Below are positions 1 to 12,599 of a stretch of 64,000 nucleotides of DNA, piece by piece. How positions within the stretch are numbered: position 1 is the stretch's first letter; each line of letters begins with the position of its first letter. This stretch comes from Ischnura elegans. Its lineage: Eukaryota > Arthropoda > Insecta > Odonata > Coenagrionidae. The position numbers were made by a program, and so were the translations under genes. The notes beneath the pieces were generated by a model that made no database searches, was not told where the DNA came from, and saw only the letters and a program-made list of their open reading frames with translations. Where the stretch lies: NCBI RefSeq assembly GCF_921293095.1, contig NC_060247.1, positions 48,643,111 through 48,707,110 of the forward strand, written 5' to 3'.

Positions 1-3000
1 TTTGATTCACTAATGTTTTCCACGCATTTTTTCCTTGAAAATAATATAGTGCGAGATCATTAGATGGCTCGGTATCTAGTGATACTAAATATATTATCAG
101 CGGCTAAATCCGAGAAAAAATTAAGCAATCAAGTATTTGAAGCTTTCTAAAGCAATAGCACCAAGAACAAAAATTTAAAAAAAATCATCAGATACATGGT
201 TCTTCTCGCACAACTTGTGAATTACAAAATAGATCATACCCGTGAAAGGACAAAAATATACAGGACCCCGGAAAATATAAATAATCATATTTGGAAGGCA
301 CACACAAAAAAAATTAAGGATCAAGCATAGTACAGTGCAATGATTCGCACAAGATTATTTCCTCACCCTTCCGAATGAAGTGATGTCGTTTAAACGCGTT
401 TAAGGAAATAATGAAAACATAGGCGCGTAAACACAAGCCTTTACGAACCAATAACCACAAGCGAAATAGTACATCAGGACAAATGCAGCTTTTGGAAAAT
501 ATGAGAGCATGCAAAGCACAACTGAAAAGTATATACATTCACACATGCAATATCCAAAGCTAAGAAGAAAAGGAAAACACACATGTAGATAAGATATGAA
601 ATTCATATGCATACAAAACATTCAAAAATGACGTCCAAATTACCACATAACTCTAAAAGGAACTTTCCGCTTTCCCAAAACAGGACGTAAACGTTGAGCA
701 CATGAGCCGTACAAATACGGAAGGTACTACCACCAAAAAACAGAAGATAACAGAAGAGTCGAGGGAGAAGTTTATGGCAACTATTCATGATAATATAAAA
801 TTTTTTTATAAGAGGTGATGACACACTATAAACAGGAAAGCAAAAACTAATGATGAGAAAATAGCAAGACGTCATATATTGATATGCGGACTTTTGTCTT
901 TCAAAACGTAGTATGGAATCCGCTGCAGGGGGTTTGTAATTGCAGTGATACAGTAATTTGTTACTAATTACATAAATACATATATAACGAATGAAGCGAA
1001 CAAGGATGAAAATACAAACATCATCAAACTCTTAGGATGACTTTTCACGTCTTATCTCTAAATTAAATCAATATGACCAAAGGGTTACGAGAATACAATG
1101 TACCTCTACCAATTAAAAACTTGAGGAATGTTTTAGAATTAAAAATTACCATAAGACTTATGATAAGGGTGTTAGTTTTCAAACAAAAAAGTGATCAAGT
1201 AATCAAGCATCCCTTATGCATGCTGAATATCAAGAGTTATTTAATTTTAAGAACAGCTACTTTGCGACAAGAATCCCATAGTAAACCAGCCAATCCCAGT
1301 AGATATGCCGTACGGGCAGAGAAGCAAGATTGGCAAATCGGCCCCTCTGATATCATCTAACTCGAATTCATCACAACCGTGCGCCACAGTTGGTGACACT
1401 GATCGATTCGTGGAGATATCTTAACACTCTCTGGAGAACATATTAGCTTTCAACTTGAAATTACTTTTTTATTCTTCGAACGGAGCACAAATTTATTTAA
1501 TTAGTTTCACATTGGTGGTAACGATGTCAGAAATCATTGTTCTGATGAGTCCTTTTTAGTAACTTCCTTAAACTTATACTGGAGAAGAAAGATAAATATC
1601 ACAAAAAATAGGAAAAAGCTGCATTATATCACACAACTGTAAAAAGGACTAGAGAAATTAACCCAAACCTGATTCAATTATTACATTTCCATTATTATAT
1701 GATTCATGATTTATACATGAGTAATACCCGATAGAGGTTGAATTGGAAACAAAAGATCATCATTGAAAAAAAAAAGAATCTTAAACAACGAAAAAATTAT
1801 AAACTCTTCACTGACGAACACAGCGCAAGATGTTTAGCAGATTTTTAAACGCATCCATTCGTACGTCACTATCTTCCGTACACCTTTGAGTTAGAAGGAA
1901 AAGGAAAAATCGGCCATTAGATATATTCATACCATACCAATGTCCCCACATATTACTGTGATCTGATACATTTCTGCTGAAATCAACTTTCTTTCCTATG
2001 ATCAAACCTCTTTATCTTCTTCTAATAACCATCTGCATTTCCTTGTTTGTAGTCGTCATCCGGTCATCTCACCCCCATCCTTTCAATCATTCCAAGTCAA
2101 CAATATCAAAAAACAAATATAAATCGACATTATCGTAACGAAAAACTATAAGCCATGTCCTACTTCCTCTTATACAGCCATTGACACATAATGGCGACGA
2201 TTAAAGTGACAATTTGTCGTGTATCCAAGATAAAAGTAAAATTACCTCTAATCGCACACCAATGCACACAAATTCGAAAATAGCACAATAAATCATGCAC
2301 TTCCACGAATGACGCATCCAATAGATAGTGATCATTACACTTCGTACCAACCTTCACTGTATCAATTTCAACTTTCAATGCATATTGCTTATCAGCGCAA
2401 CTACACGACGCCAACAATCACAGAGATGAAAATTTGCGTCCGCGGACAATAAATAAAGTAAATCCATAACTTCCTCGATGAAATACTAACGGTATTTGAA
2501 AACAGCTATGATTTCTCAAGCGCCTGAGTAGTACATGTGGACAAATTTCCATATCAAGAGGAAATGTTAGCTGACTTAGAGCTAACTGAAAGTGAAGAAG
2601 CATGATTTGCGGTAGAACTAGGACCTAATTGAAACACTCGAGGCAAAACTTTGACAGCTCCATAATTAATGGTGTCTGGTATGCAACTAATATCGCAAAA
2701 GTTTCTTGAATATTGGACTTTCGCCAAGGATATTGGAAACAACTTTCCGAAGACTATACTTCCCAATACCCAAATACACCCGGGCTGTGTGATCAATGCA
2801 CTAAAAGTAATTTTAGAAGGAAACCCAACCACTGAAGTTTTTCACTGGAACCATTTTTTCATTACATAAATTGCGTCGTCAATGTGTGCAATATATACTT
2901 AATTGCATTGAAACCGACTTAAATAAAAAGGTGGTAACAATAATTTCGCATCGTTTTTGATATTTTTCATCGCTGAAAGAGGTACGACAAGAAAAAATAT

Positions 3001-5257
3001 TTTGTTACCGACGATCTACAGCTTTGGAAGAGAAAAAATACAAAGGATTTTATTCTCATTTAACTAGGATCTATGGAAGAAAGACAATAAGCTCAAGCTG
3101 GAGCAAAGAAAAATAAACATAACATACCCACATCACGTTATTCCTGACCAAAATCACCATATGACATGAAAAAAGGGAAGCCCTTATGCTTGAAAATATC
3201 CTAAATGCTTCATCAATTCGACACAATGGTAATAATTATTAACCCAACATATATGGGTGTTATTTATAAACTAAAACACAAGTCATGCCGAAACTAGTAA
3301 TAATGGAAACTGCTAACAAAGGCTGACTCTTATTCACGACACTACGCATACCGCTTCTAAGAAGCTACGATGACCTAACCCATTCTTTGCATTGAGTAGC
3401 GAAACAACTAACCTATAAGTCACATACGATCATATACCACTCAGCAGTTAGCAGGAAAAAGCCCATTTCGCTGATGATTTAAGTAGTAAACACAAAAAAT
3501 CGCCTGTTTACATAAATATACCCAAAAACTCGAGAGATGATTATTACAGCTGACGTCCCCGTCGAAGCGATGCATACCATTATGTCGCCACAATCGCATG
3601 CTCCCCTCGCTGTTTTTTTCGCCCAGTTACCCTTAAGAGAATCGTTAGATTTCAATATTTTCGACAGTTTTTTGGAGCGAAAATATGTGAGCTAAAATGA
3701 AAATACACATTTTACGCGTTTTTTTAATGCTGTAAAAATTACTAAACAGGAAAATAACATAGGAATTAACACACTATCCAAAGCTTTACAAATATTGCCG
3801 CCAATACCTACTGCCTCCTCCAAAATATGTCTACCTTAAATGTTCTTATGTAGACAGTGAAATATCGGATACAGAAGCTGCAGTGCGCTAGAAGTGAAAG
3901 GGAGTCCACCAAGAGTTCTGCTGACTAGTTTCAAAGTATATGCTGTAGTGAATAATATCAGGAAAGTTACCATCGCAACAGAAAAATATTGTAATGGGAA
4001 GGTATTGGAAGGCGCTTTGATTAAGGGAAAATCAATTTATCAAATCAATTTTTCCAGGACATTCGTCGAATTCCCAGAGTTTTTCCAACACAACTCAATT
4101 CCCTAATAATTCACGGTCACTCGGGCTAGTGGACAACCTGAAAGTTTCTCCGATTACTTTTGGCGCTTCTGGAACAGTTTTTTGGATTTTTATCTATTAA
4201 TGGATATCAGAAAGACTAAAACATGTATTCATGGAAAAAAGCTGACGTAATGACCGTATAATATTTGAAAATGTAGCGTCTGCGTGGTGTGCCTAAATCA
4301 TCTAGCCCTATTTCGGAAATCGCGGCTTCATATTATACGTTCGAGTGGCTGGCGGAGGGATGACAGTACAGCCGAACGCTCACAGATTGCGGGCTTGCCA
4401 ATGGCTTCCCCTCCGGTCTGATAACGCGGACGCATCACGCAACTGCCTCTACCTTATCCACTTTCACTGATTACAGGCAGCCTTAATGGCTTAAATGGCC
4501 TACGCTGCCATCAGCTCTTAAGATAGCACCAACTACTGTATTTACACATTCGAAGTGGTGAAAGCAACTGGAGGCTAACCTATGAGCCTGTCTATAATTG
4601 AAACAACACATCATAACAATCCCATGACAAGGAAGGTACAAGCAATTCCCGATTATCAGGCTTCCAATTATTCGGTGTGCGGGTTTACCGCAATATTTTT
4701 GCCTCACTCAATATAAAAAAAACAATTCAACGGCGAAAATAAATGAAGTCTACGAACTATAACTGTGTACAAAAGTAGCGTTACCCTGTGCAAAAATAAT
4801 ATACATACTCGTTTGTTTATTGCATACTCAACACTTCAACCGCATGGTAGGTTTAGATATGTGACGATAAACCTCACCCCGAAAAATACCAGAGGCAAGT
4901 GAATATCATAAACATTAAGGGAAGAGGGGTCAGTTTTTTTCCCAGGGAAACCTGGCAGTGCAAGTATATTTGTGCATGTTCTGTGATGTCAAAAGACTAA
5001 ACCAAGTCGGCAGTCAAAAACTCTACCCAAAAGGCCACCACTAAGAGCACAGAGTAGCAAAGATATGATGTACAATGAAAACTCGCAAGATACACACAAA
5101 GTGATTGGGAAAAATTCGGCATACAACACCAAAGCAAAAGAGGGAAAAAAATTATCGCGAGCATTACCAGGGAAGAACGGAGGGTGAAATAATCGAGGTT
5201 TAACAATAAATGAAGACCATTTTGGTGAAAATAAAACTGCCAGCCCAGCCCATGGAT
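1..5257. other. No gene recognised
   Basis: AT-rich, probably intronic DNA. A GC-richer spot lies at about 4320-4460. Overlapping short frames occupy 2554-2869 on both strands; neither was recognised. Nothing else is supported. Confidence 0.5.
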
Positions 5258-5475
5258 CACGAACACAGCAGAGTTAGCACTTGACTAGTCAGCAGATGAG
5301 TAATCGACTAGGAAGCTCATGAGGAGAAGATCAGGTGTCGGAACGAAATGCTGACGAAGGATCGATGACGATTAAACTCTTAGTTCATGATGTGGCGAGT
5401 CCGCTTTTAACTCAGAGCCAGTTTAAGTTGCACTGAATAGCAAAGTTCGATGCTACTTATGCATTTTTGATGTTT
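5258..5475 (+). repeat. Dispersed repeat A, copy 1
   Basis: It shares CACTTGACTAGT, AGCAGATGAG-AATCGAC, GGAAGCTCA, GAGAAGATCAGG and CTTTTAACTCA in order with 10560-10755. The two copies are in the same orientation 5.3 kb apart and roughly 75-80% alike by eye. They lack obvious terminal repeats or a poly(A) tail, so the class is unknown. Confidence 0.7.
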
Positions 5476-6962
5476 TCCCCTGCTTGAAACATAGAGTATA
5501 TTCCATATATAGGGAGAGTAATTACCATTGAGATTATGGAAATTGAGGTGCGGATACTCTTAATGCAGGGGGAAAGGAAGGAATTTCATGATTGACGCTT
5601 GGTGGTTGTGATGATCAAATCAATTCGCAAATCCCACTTATACAGACGGCTTAGTCGTAGAAAGCAGGTTATATTTCCACTTCAACGCTGACGTTACAAA
5701 TATTTTCTACCTCAGGAAAATTTTTGCCAACGATCTATTAGTTATTTATTAATTGTAATGAAAAGCTTCAGCCACTATGCACCCGGGGTCACCTACATAC
5801 ATATGACTGACTTAATTCAAAATTTCAGTGATATTTCGATAAAACTTCAGTCAAATAAGTAGGTTAAGGAAGTACGACAAAAAACTCTTGGTATTGATAT
5901 TGGAAAGTCTGTGCTCCAATTAAATTAATCTTATTTATCAAACAAATAGACATGCAGTCCGAAATGCACATATTTACCAACAAATAGAGAAAAGGAGAGA
6001 AGGTAATACCTAAGAGTGAAAAAAACAAAACTTCCAGATAGCAATCTGTAAGCTGACAACGGAAGTGAAAAAGCGGCATGAGAAATTAAGAACCCATGGT
6101 ATGTCTTAACTTAGAAAGAAAAATCGATATTAATTTAACAGCCATCAAAACCAAACGGGAGGTAAAAATTTTGGCGCAAAGTGAAAACAAACCAAATCTC
6201 GAACATCGCTGCAGAATCCGAAGGAATATTAGGAATAGCAGCGCGGCGGAAGAGTGGCAAGCCTCAGGGCACACATTCTAACTCCTAGGCGCATCTTCAC
6301 TTCAACCCACGCTACGCGGTCGACTGGAAAGCCAATTTACCTGGCCGGCCCGATGTGCCCGATAAACCACGGCAAAAAACCACCTCCAGTCCGCCTGGAA
6401 TCCCTGTTATGCGAATCGATGCTCAGGAGAGAGAGAGAGAGCGCTGAGCTGGAAACGGCTTCCACACAAAGGCACATGCTCAAGTGAGCCGAGGATGCAT
6501 CGATATTCGTGACGCTGCACCGGAGCATCCTAGAGGATGCGGCCGTTGGAAAAGAGAAAATATTTCGCAAGCAAGGAAAAAGCACACGACCCGACGGTTA
6601 AACATTTTATGAGCCTCTACCATCCATTACAATCCAAATCTTACTTCTTTTAAATCTCGAATGTATTACAGCTACGAATCATTTTCACGTATTCTTGATA
6701 TTCTTTCCTTTTACACCTTGATCTTTCCAAAATCAAAATTCAACTAAATGGCAAATATCAGAGACACAACTATGGGGGGATGACAAGGATCCCTTCAGAA
6801 GATCCAAAAAAAATTAAAAATAAGTCTCACAGCAATCCGCCTTGCATGGAATGCAGTAATTAAATGTTTTACTTTTAATTTCGTCCCTAAAATTTATTCA
6901 AATTAGTATTTTATTAGCAAAATCAACGAACTAAAATAGGTTGGTTTCATTAATTAATACAC

Positions 6963-7176
6963 GATATAATATTTCTTGGAGTTTAGGTCAATTTTAAAAC
7001 AAGTTTCAGCCAACGTTTCGATTTATTTTTAAATCATCATCAGGGCTATGTAAAAAAAATTATGATGATGATGATTTAAAAATAAATCGTAACGTTGGCT
7101 GAAACTTGTTTTAAAATTGACCTAAACTCCAAAAAATATTATATGGTATATTAAACAAGGTCAAGAAAAGAAAAAA
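6963..7176. mobile_element. Palindromic retroelement relic with 14-bp target duplication
   Basis: Two arms of about 80 bp (6964-7043 and 7061-7144) are nearly perfect inverses around a ~17-bp loop. The whole insertion, ending in an A-rich tail, lies between identical 14-bp direct repeats ATTAATTAATACAC at 6949-6962 and 7177-7190. Long, irregular duplications point to reverse-transcription-based insertion rather than cut-and-paste. Both arms carry a hammerhead-like motif; the right-arm copy has a GAAA-to-GTAA change. A Penelope-like element is the best-fitting source. Confidence 0.75.
7009..7043 (-). ncRNA. Hammerhead-ribozyme-like motif (left arm, 7.0 kb)
   Basis: On minus: core CTGATGA, stem II GATTT/AAATC, then GAAA and a minimal stem III reading CGTTGGC. 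The stem III closing base is C where U is expected, so cleavage activity is doubtful. The core and stem II are otherwise complete. Confidence 0.5.
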
Positions 7177-7190
7177 ATTAATTAATACAC

Positions 7191-10100
7191 CCATTTAAAG
7201 AAAAATTTCGTGTATTATTATCCGGAGTGAATTGATACTCAATCTGATACATCCCCAAACCCCCGAAGTCACAAAAAAATAACCTGCTAAGCACATGCAT
7301 TGCATAATTTTTACCAAAGGACAAGAGAAACGGACCTAACGAATGATATTACCGTTTCTGAACGGAGATTTTCACATTCTCTTGATATTCTTCCCTTTTA
7401 ATCCTTCATCGTTCCGAAGTTAAAAATAATACGGTAGAGATAAATTCACAGCGTATTTACATAAGTAAAGCTCAGATATGAGGGTAGTAGAGCAAATGGA
7501 CTCAATTAGTAGTCATTTGATGAAAAAATGTTCGGGTACATACAAATGATGTCGTTGGAATCACAATACTTTGCTTAAAGACGAACGAAATATTCTTAGC
7601 ACAAAATGGAGACTTTGTCAACACTTCGGCGTAAAATATTTGAGCGTCACGGTACTTTCGAAATTGGCAGAGCAAAAATATCCTTAATTTCTATCGGCAC
7701 AAGGTCCCCATTCCGACAAATTAAAAAAAAAATAATTATAGGAGTGCTGAGAGGACCCTTGGAAAACAATTGACCTTAGTGGCTGGCTGAAGCAAATGTA
7801 TTTGGAACGTTGCATGCGGGAAAATGTAGGATCCAATGGAATTCGGCACTTTTAGGTCCCCACCGGCATCCACTCGACGTCAGCACAACGCTAAGTGATC
7901 GCCTCTGTCCCTCAATACAGAGACGAAACGCGCCACACCGCACCACGAAAGATAATAGGCTGCACTTTCGAAAGAGTGCGCGCTTGCACCAATAATAGCC
8001 TCCCACCTCGGGGACACCTCGATGCGTGACAGCTACGAATGACGGCCTTTAATGACGCACGAAAAAAATGAACATGTGATGGCCCAATATGCCATACAAT
8101 GAATAATTCAATGACAGCCGCGGACAATATGGACGGACGATTTGAAAATACTGTACCATTATCACCACGCCGAACGCAACATTCGAGCCTAATTGAGAAA
8201 GAAGGCTAGGTGAGCCGGTAAGCATTCATTCATCGCAAGAAATTATCTTAAATGCGCAGCCATTACATGTTTTCAGGTTTTATTTCAGGGAGAAATACAA
8301 TCAACATGGTTAGGCTAAATGAATTCAAAGTCCTAAAATAAATAATTCAACTGTGTTGATGGTAGAGTGTTCAAAGACGCTTACATAAACATCTAAGTCC
8401 TGCATAAACTAAAATAAATAACTCACCGATGGATTCATATTTAATGATTTTTAAACAAAATGGGAAACGTCGATTGTCAACATATACGAAAAAACGAGGT
8501 CAATCGTAAAACAAAGCAAATAAAACTACCATATAATTTAAAACTGAATACCCTTCTAAATGAAAACGAAGGATAACCCGTCTCCAAAACAAATTATGAC
8601 ACCCAACTGATGACACTGAATTCCTATCCTTAAATCGCTACTCAATAAAATAAAAATATTCTAAGTTATTCTTTCGAGAAAGGCTCCCATATTTAACAGG
8701 CAGAAGGAGAGATATAAGGGCCACATACGCATATATTCGCCACATTCTACCCTAATATCGTAGGATTTTCTGGTGTGTTACAAGCACACGAGATGCGTTG
8801 AGGTAATTATCTACGCGACCATCGAGTACACCATATATACTACATGCACCACTTTTCCGTCATAAATGTCCATTTCAAAAGGAAATATGCGTGATATAAG
8901 GTGGCTTAATAATTCCAAATAAGATTATCCCACAAAATTAACTGCTTGTCAAACTTAAAGTATAGCACACACTTGATGAAAAATGTACGTCTTGAGAATG
9001 CATGCCACGGGTGTGGACAAAATATAATAGTTAAACTAGCAATTAACTCGTTAAATATATATTAAGTGATTAATAAGTTTATATTCAACTATGGAGATAC
9101 ACGAAGTAAATCCAGAAAGTATGCATACATTAATACTGTTATTTATTTTCTGATTTAAAAATAAATATATCGCGATAAACAAAACTATAAGCATTGGGTT
9201 AAAATATACGATCCTCCAAGACTTTGGGCAGTAATTAATAACTCGAAAAATGAATAATAGGTAAGATGGTTTTGATGCCAACTAAAAAAATATAAAAATA
9301 TCCATGGAACTACTTCGTAAATCATGCACTGCAACGATTGTTACCGCCATTAAACCAATTTTACGCAACACGGCAATGGTATATCCTTTATTGAACAACA
9401 GGCTCTCTACTCGGGACCGCTCTAAATGCTCAAGGCACACAATCAATACCACGAACACGGAGACGCGAGCGTTAAGTACTGAGTTTAGCCATGCGAATTT
9501 GGAGCAAAGCCTTGCCTTCCCTTCGTCAGTGCCGACCGTTAGTCGCATGCTGTCCGCTATTATCCATCATCGCATTATCTATTTACGACGAGAATCTCAA
9601 TAAATTATGGGCAAAATAACCATAAGCTTAAGTAAAATAACTTCAAGACCGAAAGTACTACACTTTCATAACGTCATTTTGAGCTCCGCACGTAGTAAAA
9701 TGACCGCTAAAAATATCTAAAATGTGAGGAATGGCAATCAATTCAAGTACACATATGGTATATGTGATAAAATTACACTGAGGTACGAACCATACTTCAA
9801 CGTCTCTTTTCATTTAAATCTTTCACAGTCCTGGGTAATTAGCAAAATAATTACTATCCCAGAATTTCCCACTGAAAGAAGTAAACGTACTGCGGTCCAT
9901 GAGGTGGAACTGTTCCATCATGAGCTATTGAAAGGAATGTAATTTTTCAATTTAAAAAAATGATTTACTGAGTCTGATACGCACGAGTTCGAATACGAAA
10001 CAGAGTATTGAAACTAGTAGTCTCATTAAAAAAAGTAGAATAATGTATTTCCTTCAGTAGTACAAGATGACGGAGGGTGTGTATGGACGACGACACTCCG

Positions 10101-10559
10101 ATAGGTATCCAACTCTTACCAGCACCCGTTATTTTTTTTACTAGTTCTGCGTTTCATAAATACTACTGCTAGGGAATGTATGGCATGCAGCGGAAAGGGT
10201 CACTCGTAGGAAGACAATCGAGAAAGATGTGCTTTGAGGGAGAGACTAGAAAGGCATTCATTTGTCAGGATAGTTATCACCTCAAGAAAAACTCACGCGT
10301 CTGAGAAATTCACACTTCCAGTTGGGGGAGTCGCGCCCATTCCCCGCTTCACACAAGGAATAGTGGCATGGAAAAAAATGCTGCATAGGAATTTGAGTCG
10401 GGGAGTGTCCCGGCGATGCTCGAAAAAGTATTTTTCTACGGCGATTGAAAAGAGCTGAGCCAACACGGAATCTCCAATTCAGCTGCGACCTATCGATACG
10501 ACAGCCATCATTCCAATAGGTAAAAGGCAGACGTTCGATAAATAAGGCTTCCTATAGAA
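7191..10559. other. No gene recognised
   Basis: AT-rich. Fully overlapping opposite-strand frames at 9282-9603 (88 and 99 codons) and a mixed-composition patch at about 7780-8150 gave no recognisable product. Confidence 0.5.
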
Positions 10560-10755
10560 AGAACACGGATTTAACACTTGACTAGTGAGTAGCAGATGAG
10601 GAATCGACCTGGAAGCTCACGAGCAGAAGATCAGGCAACGGAAGGAAATGCCGAAGAAGATCAATGACGTTCACCGTTTATGATATAAAGTTTGCGCTTT
10701 TAACTCAAAGCGAGCATAATTTGTAAGAATGATAATTTTGCATTCCTCTATTTTT
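10560..10755 (+). repeat. Dispersed repeat A, copy 2
   Basis: Same orientation and same block order as the copy at 5258-5475, with small deletions. Class unknown; no coding potential. Confidence 0.7.
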
Positions 10756-12599
10756 GATATTTTAGTCAGATAAAGAAGTACAAAATGTTTCACTATATAT
10801 TCATTCATCGTTACAATTTTTTAACATAAGTTTACAAATTAACCATACACATTCAATAGCATGCAGTGACGGAGTGAAATGGAATAGCGTGATAATATTT
10901 ACACAATGTGTGAAATTTTCCATGAGGTAATAATCAAAAGAAATAAATTTGATCTCAATAATAACCAAATACATTCTCTAAAAATATTAAGCAACCTTTT
11001 CACATAGCATCATCTAATCTATTTCAACTAACCGACTTTAAGTGCGACAACTCAGTCACAAATACATACGAAGTTGACACTTAAAGTTTCTCAGCTTCAA
11101 CTGGGAAAATTAACTTTATTTACACAGGTTCATCACTCCCGCAGAACACACGCTGCCAAGCGCTGGACGTCTCTCTTCACTTGAGAATGAATTTATTAGG
11201 GTCATATGGGTATGTAAAAATACATTAGTAAGCCATGATATCATGCGGATGTTTGCTTTTAAACGTCATGTTTCAGCTTAAATATTTAAATATGAAAGAG
11301 CTAAACGACAAATATTAAGAAATAAACCAATTCAATACACACTTTTACCTCCTGCAGGGTTAAAATGATTAATATACAGAGTGCTTCAAGAGGAATCTGA
11401 AAAACTTCAGGCGGTGGAAGGAGAGACAATTTAAAGCATTTTTTTGTCCATAAACATAAGCTCGTAACTCCTCTGTTACTGAGCCTTGGCAACGAAAACA
11501 TTTTTAAAAAGCACTATGCAGTATCCATGAAAACGTTTTTTATCCTGCGTTTAGGACATTTTATTTAATTCTCTGTATTTTTAAGACATCGAATAATTAG
11601 GGTTGGACGAAAATGCGCGATTATAATTGTTTGAAACAATTAGGGCCATATTCCAGAACGTCACTCGAGTGTTGATTTCCCTCACTTGTCACTCCAACTG
11701 CACTCGGTCGCTACTTTGGTATTCCAAGACGTCACTCGAGTGACGTTGCTCCCTCGGACTGCCCTCGGAAACGAGTGTGTTGGACACTCCGAGTGATCAC
11801 TCAAATGGAGTGAGCAAAATTCAAGATGTCTGCCGTTAGCACCTCGCATATTTAAAGCGGAATATTGGGAGTAAAACGATATCCACCAACAAAATTTAAT
11901 TCCAGTGATTTAAATAAAGCATGATTAAACAATTATAATTTAGTTTAGAGGCGTCAGTCGTTTTAATTAAGTTCAACTAACGTTCCTTCCGATACCCCAT
12001 GGTGTCCACGGGTCCGTGATTTGGCATAATTTATAATCAGATAATAATTACTGATTTTATGAATGGAAATCTATATGATGTAGGAAATATATAATCCGGA
12101 AATACTAATCCAAATTTTGATACCATTTTACTTATGTTATCGGCTCATATTCGAAATAAATCTGAAACATTACGGAGACCTTACTGTCTGGTTTTGATTC
12201 GGCTTGGGTTGCGATTTTTAAATCAACTTACAATGACCATATACACCTCTGTTAATAAAGGATGATGATATTTAAGTAATATAAAAGTATTTTGACCCCC
12301 TGCATGACATGTAATGCATCATTAATATTCCCCGAAGAAATATATTTTCAATTAACTTCTCGCGTCGAGGTTCAAATTTACCGCTCTTCACTGCCGCGAG
12401 TCTTCTATTAAAGTTTTGCTATTGTTTTCGTCAAGTAAACAGATCGCCGAACAGCCCCAGACGAATCACATTTATCTTAAAATAGGTTTACATAAAGTAT
12501 CCTCAAAGACTTTCAGCTTTAAGGAATGTATTAAAATGTTACAGGTAATCATGAACTAAACTTTGTCAGTGTGAAATGAGCAGGTAATATGAATTCGTT

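Noticed and set aside
1530-1570. CTGATGAG at about 1542 as another hammerhead
   Set aside because: No GAAA or stem II follows at the right distance.
2554-2869. Overlapping frames of 92 (minus) and 66 (plus) codons
   Set aside because: The plus frame looked vaguely protein-like (LEYWTFAKDIGNNFPKTILP), but I could not tie it to any family, and upstream frames have stops. Left unannotated as a gene.
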